DNA of 64,000 nt from Nocardia mexicana NBRC 108244 (GTDB lineage: Bacteria > Actinomycetota > Actinomycetes > Mycobacteriales > Mycobacteriaceae): the NCBI RefSeq assembly GCF_001613165.1, contig NZ_BDBV01000046.1, positions 91,020 to 155,019 of the forward strand, written 5' to 3'. The position numbers and the translations under genes are program-made. Positions 50,207 through 59,495 of this stretch are shown one piece after another (positions within the stretch are counted from its first letter, which is position 1; every line of letters begins with the position of its first letter). The notes beneath the pieces were generated by a model. The model had not been told where the DNA came from and did not search any database. It was given only the letters and a program-made list of their open reading frames with translations.

Positions 50207-52810
50207 ATGGAGCCCGAGCGTGAGAGCCCGTACTGGAAGGCCATCGTCGGTGACAACTGGCCGGAGATCTCACCGCGGGAGTGGGGGCGACTGGAGACGG
50301 TAGCCCGAGACGGTGCCGAGGCCCTGGATCCGGACGAGGCCGAGCGCGCCCGCCGCGCCTTCGACGACCGGGCACGAAGCAGTGTCCGACTGCAACCGAT
50401 CAAAGACGAGATGCTTGCCCAGCAGGGCAGCCTGCACGCCTTCGTCGACGCCCTGGTGGCCGCGGCCGACACCTTCGGGCGCATCTCCGATTCGGTCTAT
50501 CGCATCCGCAACCGGATCCTCGATATCGTCGATCAGGCCACCCGCAAGATCCGGGAGGTGCACAGCGAAGATTCCTCGGAGGACGATTCCGAGGAGGCGG
50601 AGCGGGCCGAGGCGGCCGCGGACCGCGAACGGGCGGCCGGAATCATCGAGCGGGCCAGGTCGGAGGTCGAGGAGGCGGTCGCCCGCGCACTCGCGGACAT
50701 CAGCCCGCAGGGACTGCCGGAACTCGACCTGCTGGCCAGGCTGCTCGGACAGCCGGGGCCGTGGGACCCTGTGCATCCGGGACAGGGCGGCCCCCGCGAA
50801 TATCACGACGGCCCGTATCGGCGGGGCGGTCCCTATCGGCAGCTGCCACGCGGGTTGCTGCCGCCGGGATTTCGGCTCCCCGCTGAGGGTTACGTTCCAT
50901 CCATACCCGAATTGCGTGGTCTGGAAAGGCTTTTGGAGCGGCTGGGGCAGCACCTGCCCGTTGCTCATCTCCCACCCGGATTCGTCGAGGGTCTGCTCCC
51001 TGGTGGGCCGCCGGGTGGTGAACTTCTGCTGCCGCCGCCCGAGGCGGCGACTCCGCCCGCGAACCCGTCGGAGGACGGAACATCAACGGTGCCACCGCCA
51101 TCGGCGTCGACGCCCGGGCCCGCGCCGGGGCAACCGGTTGTGGGAGCAGCGCCACCGCCGGGCGAATCGGTATCCGGCCCGGTGGGTTCGGGACCGACCG
51201 GTGCCGGGTCGGTGGATGCGGGATCGGCGGATTCCGGAGCGGTGGATGCGAAACCGGTGGATACCGGGTCGGGGGACAACGCGTCGACACTTTCGGAATC
51301 ACCTGATACTGCGGGAGATTCGGCCGACGAGGGAACAGATTCCGGTGCGGCGGCGCGGTCGGACCGCGGCAGCAGGTCGTCGGAAACCGCTGCTGACGAC
51401 ACGGGTACGGGCGCTCCCTTCAGCGCGCTGGCGGGAGCGCAGGCCGCCGCGGCGGCGCAGTCGCCCGTGGTGCCCCAGCCGGTGGCGTCGGCGGCCCCCG
51501 CTGCCCCGCCGTCGGCGCCGCCGGGTCAGGTGAGCGCCCCGGGGCAGGCCGGTGCAGTACCCGCCGCCGATTCGAGATTCTCTGTTGCGGCGCCGAAGGT
51601 TTCGGCAGCACCGGGCCCGATCGCGCCGGGCCCCGCCGCAGGTGTCTCGGCGCCCGGAGGACCGGTCCCGCCGGTCAAAGGCCCGCCGATACGGCACGAC
51701 CAGCAGCCTGTCCCGGCCAACGGTGAAACTCCCGCGAAGCCAGGCGATTCCGTCGAGAAGGACGGCAGCGACGAACTGGTGCGCGATGCGGTGGGCGCCG
51801 CGATGATCGCTGCGGCCGCCCCGACCTTCATGATCGGCGAGCGGGTCGACGGTGACCTGGTGCTCGCCCGGACGTTGCTGAGCAGCCTGCTGGCCGCCGC
51901 CCCGGTGGTCGGGCCCGCGTGGGCGGTGTCGGTGATGCGCAGTCCGGACGGGATCAGTGCCTTCGTGACCTCGAACGAAGGACGCGGATGGCTACCGTCG
52001 GGGCTGTTCCTGCCGCGGGAGCTCTCGACTCCCTGGGTGTGGTCGGTGTCGGAGGGCGCCGGCTGGGAGGGCGTCGCCGATCCGGCGCGAGTGCTGGCGG
52101 AGTTCGCGCTGGCGTGGGGCGGGAAATCGGGGGTGCGATTGTCTGCGCTGGCTTCGTCGCAGCCGATCGAGGAGAGCCTGCGCACACAGCTGGGCGATGT
52201 GCCGACCGCCGGTTCGGTGGATCCCCAACCGACGATGGGCTTCTCGGCTCCGGGAAAGGGTTTGGCGGACCGCCTGGAGCTGGTGGGAGCACCGCAGTTG
52301 CTGGATCGGGTGCGAGGAGTGCCGGTCGAGCAGATCCGTGGCCGCTGCGCCGACCTGGCGGGCAGCGCGCATCTGCGGTTGGCGCGACTGGGGTCCAGTG
52401 TCACGGCATCGCTGGGAAGCGCCGCCGTGCGGGAACGCATCCTGCAGGCGTTTCGGCAGGGGCGCGAGGTCCCGGAGCAGTGGTGGGACGAGCTACAGGA
52501 TTCCGACGACCTGGTGGTGGCGTCGATGCTGTCGCTGAAGTCCGACGTCTCCCGAATTCCCCTGGGGGAACTTCGATCCGAGAATCCGACCGCCCCGGAC
52601 CTGTCGGCGCTGCGAGCGATGACGTTCGAGCGCCGCTGCAACGAGCTGGTGTCGATACTGGCGGGCGAGCCGACACGGCAGTCGCTCCGCGACGCGATCT
52701 ACGCACACGGGCAGTTGGTGGATCATCCGCTGTTCGGTCAGACCGCCTCCGCCCCACCGGAAGCGGGCCCGGTCCGGCGGCCGACGATTACGGCGCCGCC
52801 TACCAGATGA
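50207..52810 (+). CDS. Large ESX-type protein 1: toxin-like N-terminus plus DUF5632/DUF5631-like module
   Basis: 867 aa. Residues 1-170 are helical and begin with YWKAIVGDNWPEISPREW, like the N-terminal trafficking domain of actinobacterial polymorphic toxins. About 170-520 is Pro/Gly/Ser-rich and disordered. About 530-660 is a folded domain (DGDLVLARTLLSSLLAA, SNEGRGWLPSGLFLPREL, DPARVLAEFALAWG), and about 720-840 a helical domain ending ERRCNELVSILAGEPTRQSL. The last two match what I recall as DUF5632 and DUF5631 of mycobacterial EspK-like proteins. First of three paralogues. Confidence 0.7.
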   Translation: MEPERESPYWKAIVGDNWPEISPREWGRLETVARDGAEALDPDEAERARRAFDDRARSSVRLQPIKDEMLAQQGSLHAFVDALVAAADTFGRISDSVYRIRNRILDIVDQATRKIREVHSEDSSEDDSEEAERAEAAADRERAAGIIERARSEVEEAVARALADISPQGLPELDLLARLLGQPGPWDPVHPGQGGPREYHDGPYRRGGPYRQLPRGLLPPGFRLPAEGYVPSIPELRGLERLLERLGQHLPVAHLPPGFVEGLLPGGPPGGELLLPPPEAATPPANPSEDGTSTVPPPSASTPGPAPGQPVVGAAPPPGESVSGPVGSGPTGAGSVDAGSADSGAVDAKPVDTGSGDNASTLSESPDTAGDSADEGTDSGAAARSDRGSRSSETAADDTGTGAPFSALAGAQAAAAAQSPVVPQPVASAAPAAPPSAPPGQVSAPGQAGAVPAADSRFSVAAPKVSAAPGPIAPGPAAGVSAPGGPVPPVKGPPIRHDQQPVPANGETPAKPGDSVEKDGSDELVRDAVGAAMIAAAAPTFMIGERVDGDLVLARTLLSSLLAAAPVVGPAWAVSVMRSPDGISAFVTSNEGRGWLPSGLFLPRELSTPWVWSVSEGAGWEGVADPARVLAEFALAWGGKSGVRLSALASSQPIEESLRTQLGDVPTAGSVDPQPTMGFSAPGKGLADRLELVGAPQLLDRVRGVPVEQIRGRCADLAGSAHLRLARLGSSVTASLGSAAVRERILQAFRQGREVPEQWWDELQDSDDLVVASMLSLKSDVSRIPLGELRSENPTAPDLSALRAMTFERRCNELVSILAGEPTRQSLRDAIYAHGQLVDHPLFGQTASAPPEAGPVRRPTITAPPTR

Positions 52811-52848
52811 GCAGCTCCGGAGACAGCGATTGCGCCCCGATTGCCCGC

Positions 52849-52866
52849 CTTCCCACGGCCGGGAAG
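52849..52866. terminator. Short hairpin in the 104-base gap between paralogues 1 and 2
   Basis: CTTCCC (52849-52854) pairs with GGGAAG (52861-52866) around 6 bases. It stands in the largest gap of this gene run, 39 bases after the stop. Weak stem and no T-tract: either partial termination or a processing site. Confidence 0.3.
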
Positions 52867-52914
52867 AGCTGACAATAGTCGCGAGGTTGGTGGTGGGAAA
52901 GGATTGGCCCGGAC

Positions 52915-54840
52915 ATGCCAGACAGCATGGATATCGACCCTGACGTCCTGCGCGAATTGGCGGAGCAGCACTATCGGGTCGCGGACGACACCGAGGCATG
53001 GGCCGAGCCGCCACAGTCCTGGCTGGACAGCTTCATCGACAGCTACGGCACCATCGCCGCCCCGGTCAAGCGGGCACTCGACGACTACTACAACGCTCGC
53101 AAAAATGCCGGATACGCGCTTGCCGGTCAACACCGGAAGACCGGCGATTCGCTGCGTGCCGCCGCCGACGAGTTCGAGCGGGTGGACAACGAGTCTGCCC
53201 GCCAGCTCGGACGGGCCGGTGAGGAAAACGGGAGCGGGCCGCAGTTGCAGACACCCACCCAGCACCAGCCCCCGGCCGTCGGTCCGGGTGACTCGAGCAC
53301 TGCCCCGCCGCCTTCCGGCGTCGGCACTCCGGTTGGTGACACTCCGGCGGGTGCGGTGCCGCCGGGGGCAACGCAGGCGGGTGCGCCCAACGGTGCCGCG
53401 CCGGGGGTCGACGGCGCAACTCCGTCCGACACGGCCGCGGCGGGCGAGGACTCTCAGGGACCGGGTGTGGGTGCGGCCCAGGCCGGAGGCGTCAACGGAG
53501 CAGCGGTGCCCACCGGATCGGCGGTACCCGGTGGATCGGCGGTGACGGCCCCCGGCGGCGTTCCGCCCACCGTGTCCGCGGGTTCCGGCGGCCCGGGCGG
53601 TCCCGGATCCGGTCCGGCCGACGACCGGTCGGCGCAGCCGCCGACGGGCGCGACCGGGCGCACGGACCTGCCGCCGATGCCGATTCCGACACCGTTCGCG
53701 GCGGCCGTCTCCGCGGCGAAGGAGAAGGAAGCCGAGCCGGCCTACATGGTGGGCGATGCGGTCGACAACGACCTGCTGCTGGCGCGCACGCTGCTGAGTG
53801 CCGTTCTCGCCGCGGTGGATTCGTCGGTACTGGGCCTGAACTGGGCGGTGGCGGTCATGCGCGGGCCGGCCGGTGCGGGCGTCTTCATCACCTCGAACGA
53901 AGGACGCGGCTGGCTCCCGGCCGAGCTGTTCCTGCCGCGCGAGGTCTCCACCCCGTGGGTGTGGGACGAATTCCTCGCCGACGGCTCCGGCGACGCGGGA
54001 TCGCCGTGGGAGGGGGTTGCGGACCCGGCGCGCGTACTGGTCGAGTTCGGGCTGTCGTGGGGGGCGAAGGCCAATGCCCGTCTGTCGGCGCTGGTTTCCT
54101 CCGGTGCGATCGATAGTGGGTTGCGGACACGGTTCAGCGACGTCCCGATGGAGGGTCTGGTCGGCGCGGCCTACGACGTCGATCTGCGGGTGTTCACCCC
54201 CGACACGGCCGACCGCCTCGGCCTGGTGGGTTCCGTGGAATCACTGGAACATGTTTCCGCCGTGCCGGATTCGCAGGTGCGCGAGCGCTGTGTGGAACTG
54301 GCGGCGGACGCGCACGCGAAGGTGGGGCGCACCTCCGCCGCGACTCCGGACGCCGCCGGATCGCGCGGCGTGCGGGAGCGGATCCTGGCCTCGGTGCAAG
54401 CCGGACGCGACATTCCGGCGTCCTGGTGGGACGAACTGCGTGACGCGGACGATCTGCTGGCGGCCGCGATGCTGTCGCAGCGTGTGGACGTCGGCCGGGT
54501 CGAGCCGGGAGACCTGCGCGTCGACGAGGAGAGCGCCGGTCTCCGTGCCATGGTCTTCGAACGCCGCTGCAACGAACTGGTCATGCTGCTGGGCGAGGAG
54601 TCCACCCGCCAGCAACTGCGCGACGCGGTCTACGCGCACGACCAGATCGTGAAACATCCACGGTTCGAGGAGATTCCGGCCGCGGTCTCGGTGGCCGAGG
54701 ATTCGCGGGTGTCTCGCCCGGCGGTTTCTGCGGGCGCGGTGTCGGCGCCGGAAGTTACCGGTGGGCCGCCGCCCAACGCTGTCGCGGCGCCCCAGACACC
54801 CCCGACCATCGTGGCCCCGGACACCATCGAGCGGTCCTGA
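52915..54840 (+). CDS. Large ESX-type protein 2: EspC-like domain plus DUF5632/DUF5631-like module
   Basis: 641 aa. Residues 1-98 form an EspC-like hairpin (IDPDVLRELAEQHYRVADDT, then KTGDSLRAAADEFERVDNES), in which Phe87-x3-Asp91 stands where YxxxD is expected. About 100-260 Pro/Gly/Ala linker. About 275-410 DUF5632-like (DNDLLLARTLLSAVLAA, SNEGRGWLPAELFLPREV). About 470-585 DUF5631-like (ERRCNELVMLLGEESTRQQL). Same C-terminal module as proteins 1 and 3. Confidence 0.75.
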   Translation: MPDSMDIDPDVLRELAEQHYRVADDTEAWAEPPQSWLDSFIDSYGTIAAPVKRALDDYYNARKNAGYALAGQHRKTGDSLRAAADEFERVDNESARQLGRAGEENGSGPQLQTPTQHQPPAVGPGDSSTAPPPSGVGTPVGDTPAGAVPPGATQAGAPNGAAPGVDGATPSDTAAAGEDSQGPGVGAAQAGGVNGAAVPTGSAVPGGSAVTAPGGVPPTVSAGSGGPGGPGSGPADDRSAQPPTGATGRTDLPPMPIPTPFAAAVSAAKEKEAEPAYMVGDAVDNDLLLARTLLSAVLAAVDSSVLGLNWAVAVMRGPAGAGVFITSNEGRGWLPAELFLPREVSTPWVWDEFLADGSGDAGSPWEGVADPARVLVEFGLSWGAKANARLSALVSSGAIDSGLRTRFSDVPMEGLVGAAYDVDLRVFTPDTADRLGLVGSVESLEHVSAVPDSQVRERCVELAADAHAKVGRTSAATPDAAGSRGVRERILASVQAGRDIPASWWDELRDADDLLAAAMLSQRVDVGRVEPGDLRVDEESAGLRAMVFERRCNELVMLLGEESTRQQLRDAVYAHDQIVKHPRFEEIPAAVSVAEDSRVSRPAVSAGAVSAPEVTGGPPPNAVAAPQTPPTIVAPDTIERS

Positions 54841-54906
54841 CCGTAGCGTCCGGGTCACCTTTTGCGGGCGGGCCCGGCGCAATCGGTTCGGAGGAGTGAG
54901 GATCCA

Positions 54907-55296
54907 GTGGCAGATTTCCACCCTGACGTGAAACTCGCGTTCAGCGTGACACGCGAGTTGCGGCATCGAATCGCCGAGGTCCGCGAACGAGCCGACGCGA
55001 TCGTCGCGCGCCGCCCGTCCCCGAGCGGCCTGGTCATCCCGGAGGTCGACGCCACCGGCCGGTTGCGGGACCTGTTTCTGGCGCCGGGTACCTGCGACCG
55101 ATTCGACAACCATGAACTGGTGGCCGACATCATGGCCGCCATCATCGAAAGCACGGAGGATGCGCAAAGGCAATACCGGTTCGCGATGCACGATCCCGAC
55201 AGTAGGCAGCGGCCGATCTCCGAAATCGTGCGCGAGTGGCGTGCGGAAGGCGATCCTGGCCAGCAGGTTCCCAACTTCGGGAAGGTGGAAGAATGA
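54907..55296 (+). CDS. YbaB/EbfC-like small protein (EspL-type), copy 2
   Basis: 129 aa from the GTG at 54907 (GGAGTGAGG upstream). Close paralogue of the protein at 48422: LRHRIAEVRERADAIVARRPSPSG, V.PEVDATGRLRDLFL.PG, then NHELVADIMAAIIESTEDAQRQY, with a longer acidic tail. Its pairing with the following EspC/DUF5632 gene suggests that both were duplicated together. Confidence 0.7.
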   Translation: MADFHPDVKLAFSVTRELRHRIAEVRERADAIVARRPSPSGLVIPEVDATGRLRDLFLAPGTCDRFDNHELVADIMAAIIESTEDAQRQYRFAMHDPDSRQRPISEIVREWRAEGDPGQQVPNFGKVEE

Positions 55297-55329
55297 TTCC
55301 GGGGTGCCGGGCGTGACGATTGGCCGAGT

Positions 55330-57210
55330 ATGCCGGACTATATGATCATCGAGCCGGACCAGCTGCGTCAGATCGCCATGCAGCACGAGCGGCAGGCGGC
55401 GGATATCCGGAAGTGGGGTGAAATTCCGCAGGATTATCTCGATGACTACGAATCGAGTAACGGGGCGATTGCCGGTCCGTTTGTCGAGTCCCTGCGCAAG
55501 TACTACGACAGACGCCACAGAAAAGCAGAGCGGCTCGCCCGGAACCATGAACGGACGCGCGACAATCTGCTCGCTGCGGCGAACGCACTCGAGGAATCCG
55601 ATGACTCCGGTCGGCGTGGGGTCTCCCGCGTCGGGGAATCCGGAGGGCTCGCCCCCGGCGATGCACCACAACATGGCCCTGTCGACCAGCCGATGCCGAC
55701 GGGCGACGGGCGTCATGGCCCGAACGGGGATCGTGCGCAGCTCGGGCCGCAGCTGACCGGTATGCCGACCCACCTCGGCGGCCCAGGGGAGTTCGATCGC
55801 GCGGGCCAAGGGCCGGTAGCGCTCGGTGGGGCACCGCCATCGACGCTTCCCGGCGCCCCGGACGGTGCCGTTGCGCCCGGTGGAGCCGTCCCCGCCGGAA
55901 CCACGAATCCATTGTCCGGCGCACCGGAGTCATCGTCCGGCGCACTGGAATCCGGTGACGCCGACGGTCTCGGCAGCGACACTCCGGTGCCGGCATCGGA
56001 AAGTTCCGCTGCGCCGGCTGTAGGCGCTGCACTTTCCGACCCTGTGGTCGGGGTGCCTTCGCCCGGTATGCCGCCCACCGGTCCTGTAGGTGACGGCGAG
56101 GATGTGCCGCCCGGCCCGCCGGGCCCGTTGCCGCCAACTCCGCTGCCGCCGGGTCCATTCGCCGCGGCAGCAGCACCTGCGGGACGTCGGCAGTCGCTCC
56201 CGTCCTTGACAGTGGGAGCCCAGGTGGATCAGGACCTGGTGCTGGCCCGTACCCTGCTCGGCGCGATCCTTGCTGCCGTGGAGGATTCGTTCCCCGATCT
56301 GGGGTGGGGGGTCGGGGTACTGCGAGCGCCCATCGGTCCGCTCGTCATGGTGACTTCGACGGAGGGTCGCGGCTGGCTACCTCCCGGATTATTCCTGCCC
56401 GCAGAGGTTTTCGTGCCCTGGAGATGGGACGATCGTTTCGGTCCCGCCGGTCGCGAAATGATGGCGCCGTTCGAAAGCAACCCGGATCCGGCACGGACGC
56501 TGGCAGCATTCGGGTTGTTGGCCGACGGTCTGGGACTGGGTCGAATCGCGGCAGTGGCCTCCTCGTCGGCCATCTCCGACGGCGTGCACGCGGTTCTCGG
56601 CAATGATGCCGCGACCGAGGGGAATGTGCGCGCGGCGGAGTGCACGGTCGACCTTTCCGTGCCCGGCGTCGGGTTGGTGGATCGGCTCGGGATGGCAGGC
56701 TCGGACGAATCGCTGCGGCGGGCGGTGGAGGTCCCGGAGTCCGAAATTCGGACGGTGTGCCTCGAGCTGGCGAGAGTCACGGATGCGCGGGTTCGGAGTA
56801 CTACTCCCGCAGCGGGTTTCACCGCCAACCATGCCGGACGACAACGCGTCCTCGACGCGCTGTATGCCGACCTCCCCGTCCCGTCGGACTGGTGGGAACA
56901 GGCCGCTCCTGACATGGTGGAGTCGCCGGAATCCGCGCACGGCACGGTTTTCGACCGCCGGGCCTACGAAATCCTGCTGTTGCTCGCCTCGGGCACACCT
57001 GACCGGCGAATCCTTCGTGATGTCCTCTACGCATACGACCAAATAATCGAGCACCCGCAATTCTCGGCGACGCCGGAACCTGCTCCTGTCATCGGTGGCA
57101 GTCCGATCAGTGTCGGTGCTGTCGGCCGCAGAGAAACACCGCCGCCCATTGTCGAGCTGTCGAGGGCTATCGCAGGGGTTGGAAGCCCGGATGAAAGAGG
57201 GAGAGTCTGA
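55330..57210 (+). CDS. Large ESX-type protein 3: EspC-like domain plus DUF5632/DUF5631-like module
   Basis: 626 aa. N-terminal hairpin (IIEPDQLRQIAMQHERQAADI, then RTRDNLLAAANALEESDDS) with Leu87-x3-Asp91 in the YxxxD position. Pro/Gly linker about 95-285; DUF5632-like about 295-420 (DQDLVLARTLLGAILAA, STEGRGWLPPGLFLPAEV); DUF5631-like about 485-595 (FDRRAYEILLLLASGTPDRRI). More diverged than proteins 1 and 2. Stop overlaps the next start (TGATG). Confidence 0.75.
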   Translation: MPDYMIIEPDQLRQIAMQHERQAADIRKWGEIPQDYLDDYESSNGAIAGPFVESLRKYYDRRHRKAERLARNHERTRDNLLAAANALEESDDSGRRGVSRVGESGGLAPGDAPQHGPVDQPMPTGDGRHGPNGDRAQLGPQLTGMPTHLGGPGEFDRAGQGPVALGGAPPSTLPGAPDGAVAPGGAVPAGTTNPLSGAPESSSGALESGDADGLGSDTPVPASESSAAPAVGAALSDPVVGVPSPGMPPTGPVGDGEDVPPGPPGPLPPTPLPPGPFAAAAAPAGRRQSLPSLTVGAQVDQDLVLARTLLGAILAAVEDSFPDLGWGVGVLRAPIGPLVMVTSTEGRGWLPPGLFLPAEVFVPWRWDDRFGPAGREMMAPFESNPDPARTLAAFGLLADGLGLGRIAAVASSSAISDGVHAVLGNDAATEGNVRAAECTVDLSVPGVGLVDRLGMAGSDESLRRAVEVPESEIRTVCLELARVTDARVRSTTPAAGFTANHAGRQRVLDALYADLPVPSDWWEQAAPDMVESPESAHGTVFDRRAYEILLLLASGTPDRRILRDVLYAYDQIIEHPQFSATPEPAPVIGGSPISVGAVGRRETPPPIVELSRAIAGVGSPDERGRV

Positions 57211-59495
57211 TGGCCGAGACGGACAAGCCCGAGGCAAACGCGGACAAGCCGGTAAAACCCGAGGTCGATGAGGACAAGGCAGTAAGAACTGCCCTCGAGA
57301 TCGAGAAGGAGCACGAGGAATGGGGTGATAATGAATTCTCCGAAGACGAAGCAAAGAAAGCGATGGATAAGCTCAACCAGCTGAATTCTGAAGAGATCAA
57401 GGTTGCATTCGATAATCTCCAGTGGGATACCAAGGATGATCTGGCTCGTTCCAGCGACGAGCCATACTCCGGTTGGAACCTGACAAAGGACAAGAAATAC
57501 GGAGAGCTCGCCAAAGCGCTTTTCGATGACGATAAGGAAAAGGCTTCCAAGCTTAAGCAGGGAGAGGAGGAAAAGGAAAGATCCAAGGATCCGAAGTTCG
57601 TCGAACCCACAAAAGGTTATTCTGAGTCCGATATAGGCACAGGGACTCATCTCATCAATATTGAGCTGTACCCCCCGAGGGGGACTGAACCGGGCAGCGC
57701 GCTGGATAAGCTGGTGAAAGATACCAGGTACGCAATGCAGCTCTCGATTGATACGCTCGGCACCGGTAAACCGGTCGACACCACAGCATTCTCCAAGCTG
57801 CTGGACAGCCCACTCATCGACGACGTCGACGGATGGTCGGCTGTGCGTAAGGAGCACTCTGGCCTCACAAAAGAATTGGCAGATCTCGAAAAGGAACGGA
57901 AAGATTGGAAGGCAAAGGTCGATGCCGATGCATTCGATGCCGACAACAAGGGGAAGAAGCTGTGGAGAGAACTCGTTGACGTATATCAGGGGCTGCAGCA
58001 GGTCCTGAATTGGGATGTCCCGGTGGTCAAGAACAAGGGTGAGGGTGGACTGTACGCCAGCAAAGACGGTAAAGAGCTCTTGTACTCGCCCGCGGAGAAC
58101 GGGAAGGGGGACCCGAACAAGGCCAAGCTCAAGGATACCGATTACCACCCGGAAATTGACCTCAAATCCATGGGCGACCATCCGTTGTTCAAGATGAACA
58201 AGGGTGGAGACAATGATGGAAAGTTCTCGCTCACGCCGGAAGCGGAACAGAAATACATCAAGGTAATCGACGAAGCTGCGGAGGTCTGGGACAAGCGGTA
58301 CAACGCCGCGGCCGAATACATCCGTAACAAAGCGGGCAACGCGAACGACAGCGATTCTGACGGTGACGACGGCAAGGGCAAGCCGACCGGTGACGGTAAG
58401 GAGACTCCGACCGGTAACGGTAAGGAGACCCCGACCGGTAACGGCAACGAGACCCCGACCGGCAATGGCAATAACACTCCCGACAGCGGGAACAACACCC
58501 CGAGCGGCCCGCCCGACACAGGCACCGGTACACCCGATGCCGGGGAGCGGGAGAGCCTCGTCGAGCAGGCTGCTTCCAAGCCCGAGGACGGTGCCTTCAA
58601 GCCTGAGGACTCGAAAGACCTGGGCCTCGATGAGGAATTGACCGGATACGAAAAGGAAGAGAAGGACGACTCCGGCGGCGACTCGGATGCTCTCGAGAAG
58701 ATAATTGATTCGGCCGACAGCGGCGAGAGCGGCGAGAGCAGCCAACAGTCCGGCGGGAACCCCCAGACGCCCAGTCAGGCACCGGACCCCATGGCGCAAT
58801 TTGCGGGACAGCTCGGACAGATGGCCGGCCCAGCGATGGGCGCGTTGACCAACCCACTCCAGCAGATGGCGGGCGGCGGCCAGATGAGACCGGAAAGCGC
58901 CGGGACCACCGCGCAGGATGCGATGTACCGGCAGCAGCCCGGTTCAGCGCAATCATCGATGCCCGGCTCAGCAGCCGCACAAGCCTCCGCGGGTGGCGCG
59001 CCGACCGGCGCGACGGCCCCGGCGGGCACACCGCCCGTGCCGCCCCTCGGGACCAATCCGCCGGTGAACGTGGATATGAAGCTCCCGGACGGGTCGCAGC
59101 AGAAGGTGCCTTCGGCGGTGGCGGATGTGGTGAACAAGGAGCTCAATAATCCGAACGGCAGTAATCCCGAGGGTGCCTACGGAAGCTCGATGGGCGAGGC
59201 CAAAGAGGTCTCTCAGGCCGGAGCGAATACCGGGGACATCGTGCGGTGGAGCAATGGCAGCGCGATTCTGGTGCGACAAGGTCCCGGCGAAATGTTCCTG
59301 GTGATCGACGGTCAGATGAAGCCGTTCAACGTCCCCGCCGACAATCCGGAATACAAGTATTTCCATCCCTCCGGTGCCGATGCGAAGGGCGGTGAGGGAT
59401 CGGCGCAGCAAGGCAATGGCTCGTCCGCGGCCACAGCGGTCTCCGCACCGGGGAGCGGTGCATCGGCCGGCCGGCCACCGACCGTACAGACGTGA
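57210..59495 (+). CDS. Large charged/low-complexity protein of the secretion locus
   Basis: 761 aa. The first 380 residues are very acidic/lysine-rich and helical, with low GC. Next come 8-residue repeats of G(N/D)GKETPT type (58389-58484), an acidic linker, a Met/Gln-rich hydrophobic patch (MAQFAGQLGQMAGPAMGALT) and a C-terminal domain (about 625-735) with NTGDIVRWSNGSAILVRQGPGEMFLVIDGQ, related to the C-terminus of the 45127 protein. Probably exported or surface-exposed; activity unknown. Stop overlaps the next start (GTGA). Confidence 0.65.
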   Translation: MAETDKPEANADKPVKPEVDEDKAVRTALEIEKEHEEWGDNEFSEDEAKKAMDKLNQLNSEEIKVAFDNLQWDTKDDLARSSDEPYSGWNLTKDKKYGELAKALFDDDKEKASKLKQGEEEKERSKDPKFVEPTKGYSESDIGTGTHLINIELYPPRGTEPGSALDKLVKDTRYAMQLSIDTLGTGKPVDTTAFSKLLDSPLIDDVDGWSAVRKEHSGLTKELADLEKERKDWKAKVDADAFDADNKGKKLWRELVDVYQGLQQVLNWDVPVVKNKGEGGLYASKDGKELLYSPAENGKGDPNKAKLKDTDYHPEIDLKSMGDHPLFKMNKGGDNDGKFSLTPEAEQKYIKVIDEAAEVWDKRYNAAAEYIRNKAGNANDSDSDGDDGKGKPTGDGKETPTGNGKETPTGNGNETPTGNGNNTPDSGNNTPSGPPDTGTGTPDAGERESLVEQAASKPEDGAFKPEDSKDLGLDEELTGYEKEEKDDSGGDSDALEKIIDSADSGESGESSQQSGGNPQTPSQAPDPMAQFAGQLGQMAGPAMGALTNPLQQMAGGGQMRPESAGTTAQDAMYRQQPGSAQSSMPGSAAAQASAGGAPTGATAPAGTPPVPPLGTNPPVNVDMKLPDGSQQKVPSAVADVVNKELNNPNGSNPEGAYGSSMGEAKEVSQAGANTGDIVRWSNGSAILVRQGPGEMFLVIDGQMKPFNVPADNPEYKYFHPSGADAKGGEGSAQQGNGSSAATAVSAPGSGASAGRPPTVQT
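58389..58484 (+). repeat. 24-base coding repeats (G(N/D)GKETPT) in the 57210 gene
   Basis: Four consecutive 24-base units (58389, 58413, 58437, 58461) encode GDGKETPT, GNGKETPT, GNGNETPT and GNGNNTPD; a degenerate unit precedes them. They are in frame, so length changes would alter only the linker. Confidence 0.85.
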
